64,000 nucleotides of DNA from positions 124,001 to 188,000 of the forward strand of contig NZ_NXNI01000002.1 of NCBI RefSeq assembly GCF_002494345.1, written 5' to 3'. Positions within the stretch are counted from its first letter, which is position 1, and each line of letters begins with the position of its first letter. Of this stretch, positions 62,431-64,000 are shown piece by piece. The translations under genes and the position numbers were made by a program. The notes beneath the pieces were generated by a model that was not told the origin of the DNA, ran no database searches, and saw only the letters and a list, made by a program, of their open reading frames with translations. This DNA comes from Natrinema ejinorense. Lineage in GTDB: Archaea > Halobacteriota > Halobacteria > Halobacteriales > Natrialbaceae.

Positions 62431-63531
62431 ATGACCTACGACATCGGGTTCATTGGCTACGGCCTGATGGGAACCGCACACGCGAACGCGCTCGCGAGAC
62501 TCCCGATGTTCTTTCCGGATGCGCCGGCCTCGAACAGGCACATCATCGCGGGTCGCGACGAACCGGCGCTGGAAGCCGCGGCTGATCGGTACGGGTTCGA
62601 CCGAACGACGACCGACTGGCGCGAGGCGGTCGCCGACGCCGACGTGGTCTACAATCTGACGCCGAACACCCTCCACCCGGAGCCCTCGATCGAAGCACTC
62701 GAGACCGATACGCACGTTCTCTGCGAGAAACCCCTCGCCGCGACGCTCGAGGGGGCCGACCGAATGGTGGCGGCCGCCGAGACGACGGACGCGGTGGCCG
62801 GCTGTGCGTTCAATTATCGGTACGTTCCGGCGTTGGTGGCGATTCGCAACCTCGTGGCCGATGGCGTTATCGGCGATATCCGTCACTTCCGCGGACAGTA
62901 TCTGCAAGACTTTCAGGCGGATCCCGAGGACCCGTGGATCTGGCGCAACGACGCCGACGTCGCGGGATACGGTACCGTCGGTGACGTCGGGGCACACACG
63001 CTGGACCTCGCACGGTGGCTCGTCGGCGATATCGACAGGGTCGCGGGGACGCTCACGCGGTTCGCCGACGAGCGACCGGTTCCGGAAACCGGCGATCGGT
63101 CGCCGGTTACCACCGACGACAGTTATGGCGCACTGTTGGAGTTCGCGAACGGTGCGCAGGGCGTTCTCGAGGGGTCTCGGATGGCGACGGGACACAAGAA
63201 TACGAACGCGATCGAACTCATCGGCTCGAAGGGGGCGGTCCGATACGACGTCGAACGGTTCAACGAATTCGAACTGCAACGCGAACACGACCGTGGCTTC
63301 CAGCGGATAAGCGCGACCGAGTCCAGCGATCCGTACATGGACGCGTGGTGGCCCGCGGGGCACGGTATCGGCTGGGAACACACGTTCGTCCACGAAAACT
63401 ACGAATTCCTCTCCGCGATCGACGAGGGGTCGTCCTATGCTCCCGACTTCGCCGACGCGTATGCCGTCCAGGAAGTCGTCGACGCGATCGTGGAGAGCGA
63501 CCGATCCGGAACGTGGGTAACGGTGCCATAG
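62431..63531 (+). CDS. Gfo/Idh/MocA oxidoreductase 3
   Basis: The 366-residue protein has the NAD loop IGFIGYGLMGTAHANAL, CEKPLAATLEGADRM with the catalytic Lys and the D-x-x-x-H pair in VGDVGAHTLDLARWLVG. The C-terminal sheet carries SDPYMDAWWPAGHGIGWEHTFVHENYEFLSAI, as in myo-inositol 2-dehydrogenase-like and 3-keto sugar enzymes. The start at 62431 is preferred to upstream codons, which lie in the divergent promoter. With the other two it gives three related dehydrogenases in 5 kb. Confidence 0.92.
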   Translation: MTYDIGFIGYGLMGTAHANALARLPMFFPDAPASNRHIIAGRDEPALEAAADRYGFDRTTTDWREAVADADVVYNLTPNTLHPEPSIEALETDTHVLCEKPLAATLEGADRMVAAAETTDAVAGCAFNYRYVPALVAIRNLVADGVIGDIRHFRGQYLQDFQADPEDPWIWRNDADVAGYGTVGDVGAHTLDLARWLVGDIDRVAGTLTRFADERPVPETGDRSPVTTDDSYGALLEFANGAQGVLEGSRMATGHKNTNAIELIGSKGAVRYDVERFNEFELQREHDRGFQRISATESSDPYMDAWWPAGHGIGWEHTFVHENYEFLSAIDEGSSYAPDFADAYAVQEVVDAIVESDRSGTWVTVP

Positions 63532-63725
63532 ACGATGGCACCACCGCGGTCGAGCCAGTCGTTCGGTACCGACGTCGCTGCCGGGCACTCCCCGCAACCA
63601 GTCCCGACCCTGGGTGACCGGCGCGGTCGCCCCTTTTCGAGCGACACGTTTTCACGGACTCCGGTGTTCGAGACGACCGACGCATCGGGCTCCGGCCCGG
63701 TCCGGGCGTCGGTCCGTTCCCGGAT

Positions 63726-64000
63726 TCACTCGAGTCGCACGCTCACCGAAATCCCCTCCCCTAGCGGGAGGACGACGGTCTCGAAGTCCGGCGCCCTCCG
63801 GACTGCGCGGAGATACTCGCCGATACCGTTGGTGTCCCGGTCGACGTCGCCGGGGTTCTCGTCGCGGACGAGCGCGAGCAACGACTCGAGATCGACCTCG
63901 TCGGCGCCGATGACGTTGTCCGCGATCAGTACGCCGCCGGGCGACAGGTCGTTCCGAACCGCCTCGAACGCCTCCAGGTACCGGTCGTTCTGGTGGTCGA
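63726..64000 (-). CDS. class I O-methyltransferase, partial (C-terminal part)
   Basis: The frame runs in from the right edge and ends at 63726. It reads DHQNDRYLEAFEAVRNDLSP, then GGVLIADNVIGADEVDL and FETVVLPLGEGISVSVRLE at the end. The D-x-x-x-x-x-Y and G-G-x-x-x-A-D-N motifs belong to catechol-type O-methyltransferases, in which the Asp and Asn help bind metal. Most of the gene, with the SAM site, is outside the window. It is convergent with oxidoreductase 3. Confidence 0.85.
   Translation of the reverse strand, partial: DHQNDRYLEAFEAVRNDLSPGGVLIADNVIGADEVDLESLLALVRDENPGDVDRDTNGIGEYLRAVRRAPDFETVVLPLGEGISVSVRLE

Noticed and set aside
1-64000. tRNA or rRNA genes
   Set aside because: I looked for the T-loop GGTTCRANTCC pattern with paired arms and for rRNA blocks and saw no convincing case.

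Overview
This window is haloarchaeal DNA. It is GC-rich, its proteins are very acidic, and it carries families found mainly in halophilic archaea: RdfA, the archaea-specific SMC-related protein, a Bat-type HTH regulator, haloarchaeal glucose dehydrogenase and Orc1/Cdc6. It also has a twin-arginine lipobox binding protein and ISH1-like and IS6-type transposases. It holds a replication initiator with an iteron-bearing origin, a ParA system with a repeat-rich putative centromere, and many broken genes and mobile elements. It is therefore most likely part of a megaplasmid or secondary replicon of a Natrialba/Natrinema/Haloterrigena-type organism. That genus-level guess is an inference.

Left third (1-26 kb): a patchwork accessory region. 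It has a DUF58 operon (DUF4129, DUF7269, DUF58, DUF7519) without its usual MoxR ATPase, and a conjugation ATPase remnant. Two HxlR-like regulators lie near an MFS exporter and small enzymes (PLP decarboxylase, Xi-class glutathione-transferase-like reductase, VOC protein). There is a Fic protein, TFB and ISH1 transposase pseudogenes, and a cassette with a ComEC/Rec2-like metallo-hydrolase. A nuclease-like gene is cut by one of two IS6-type elements, followed by ArsN2 and an ABC-2 exporter. Three near-identical 84-bp MITEs and one diverged copy lie in the window.

Replication and partition (26.2-46.3 kb): an Orc1/Cdc6 gene is preceded by at least six copies of a 20-bp iteron that change orientation next to the gene. 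After a carboxylate-activation cluster (acyl-CoA ligase, acyl-CoA carboxylase beta subunit, enoyl-CoA hydratase, IclR regulator, Na+/solute symporter with a small subunit) comes a ParA pair. It is preceded by 22-bp tandem repeats and TCTGTNACAGA palindromes. The same palindrome recurs beside the rdfA/SMC-like operon, which is known in haloarchaea for cell-shape control. A regulator, an MFS gene and a glyA fragment lie between the two.

Right third (47-64 kb): a sugar catabolic island. It has an IclR regulator with GTTTG-N7-CAAAC operator-like palindromes, a full ABC sugar importer, a KDG-type aldolase, glucose 1-dehydrogenase, ThuA, three Gfo/Idh/MocA oxidoreductases and a TIM-barrel sugar isomerase. 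The gene content matches bacterial systems that import disaccharides or glycosides and oxidise them at C3 (thuEFGKAB-like). Together with the separate operator family, this is the best candidate here for an undescribed archaeal pathway.
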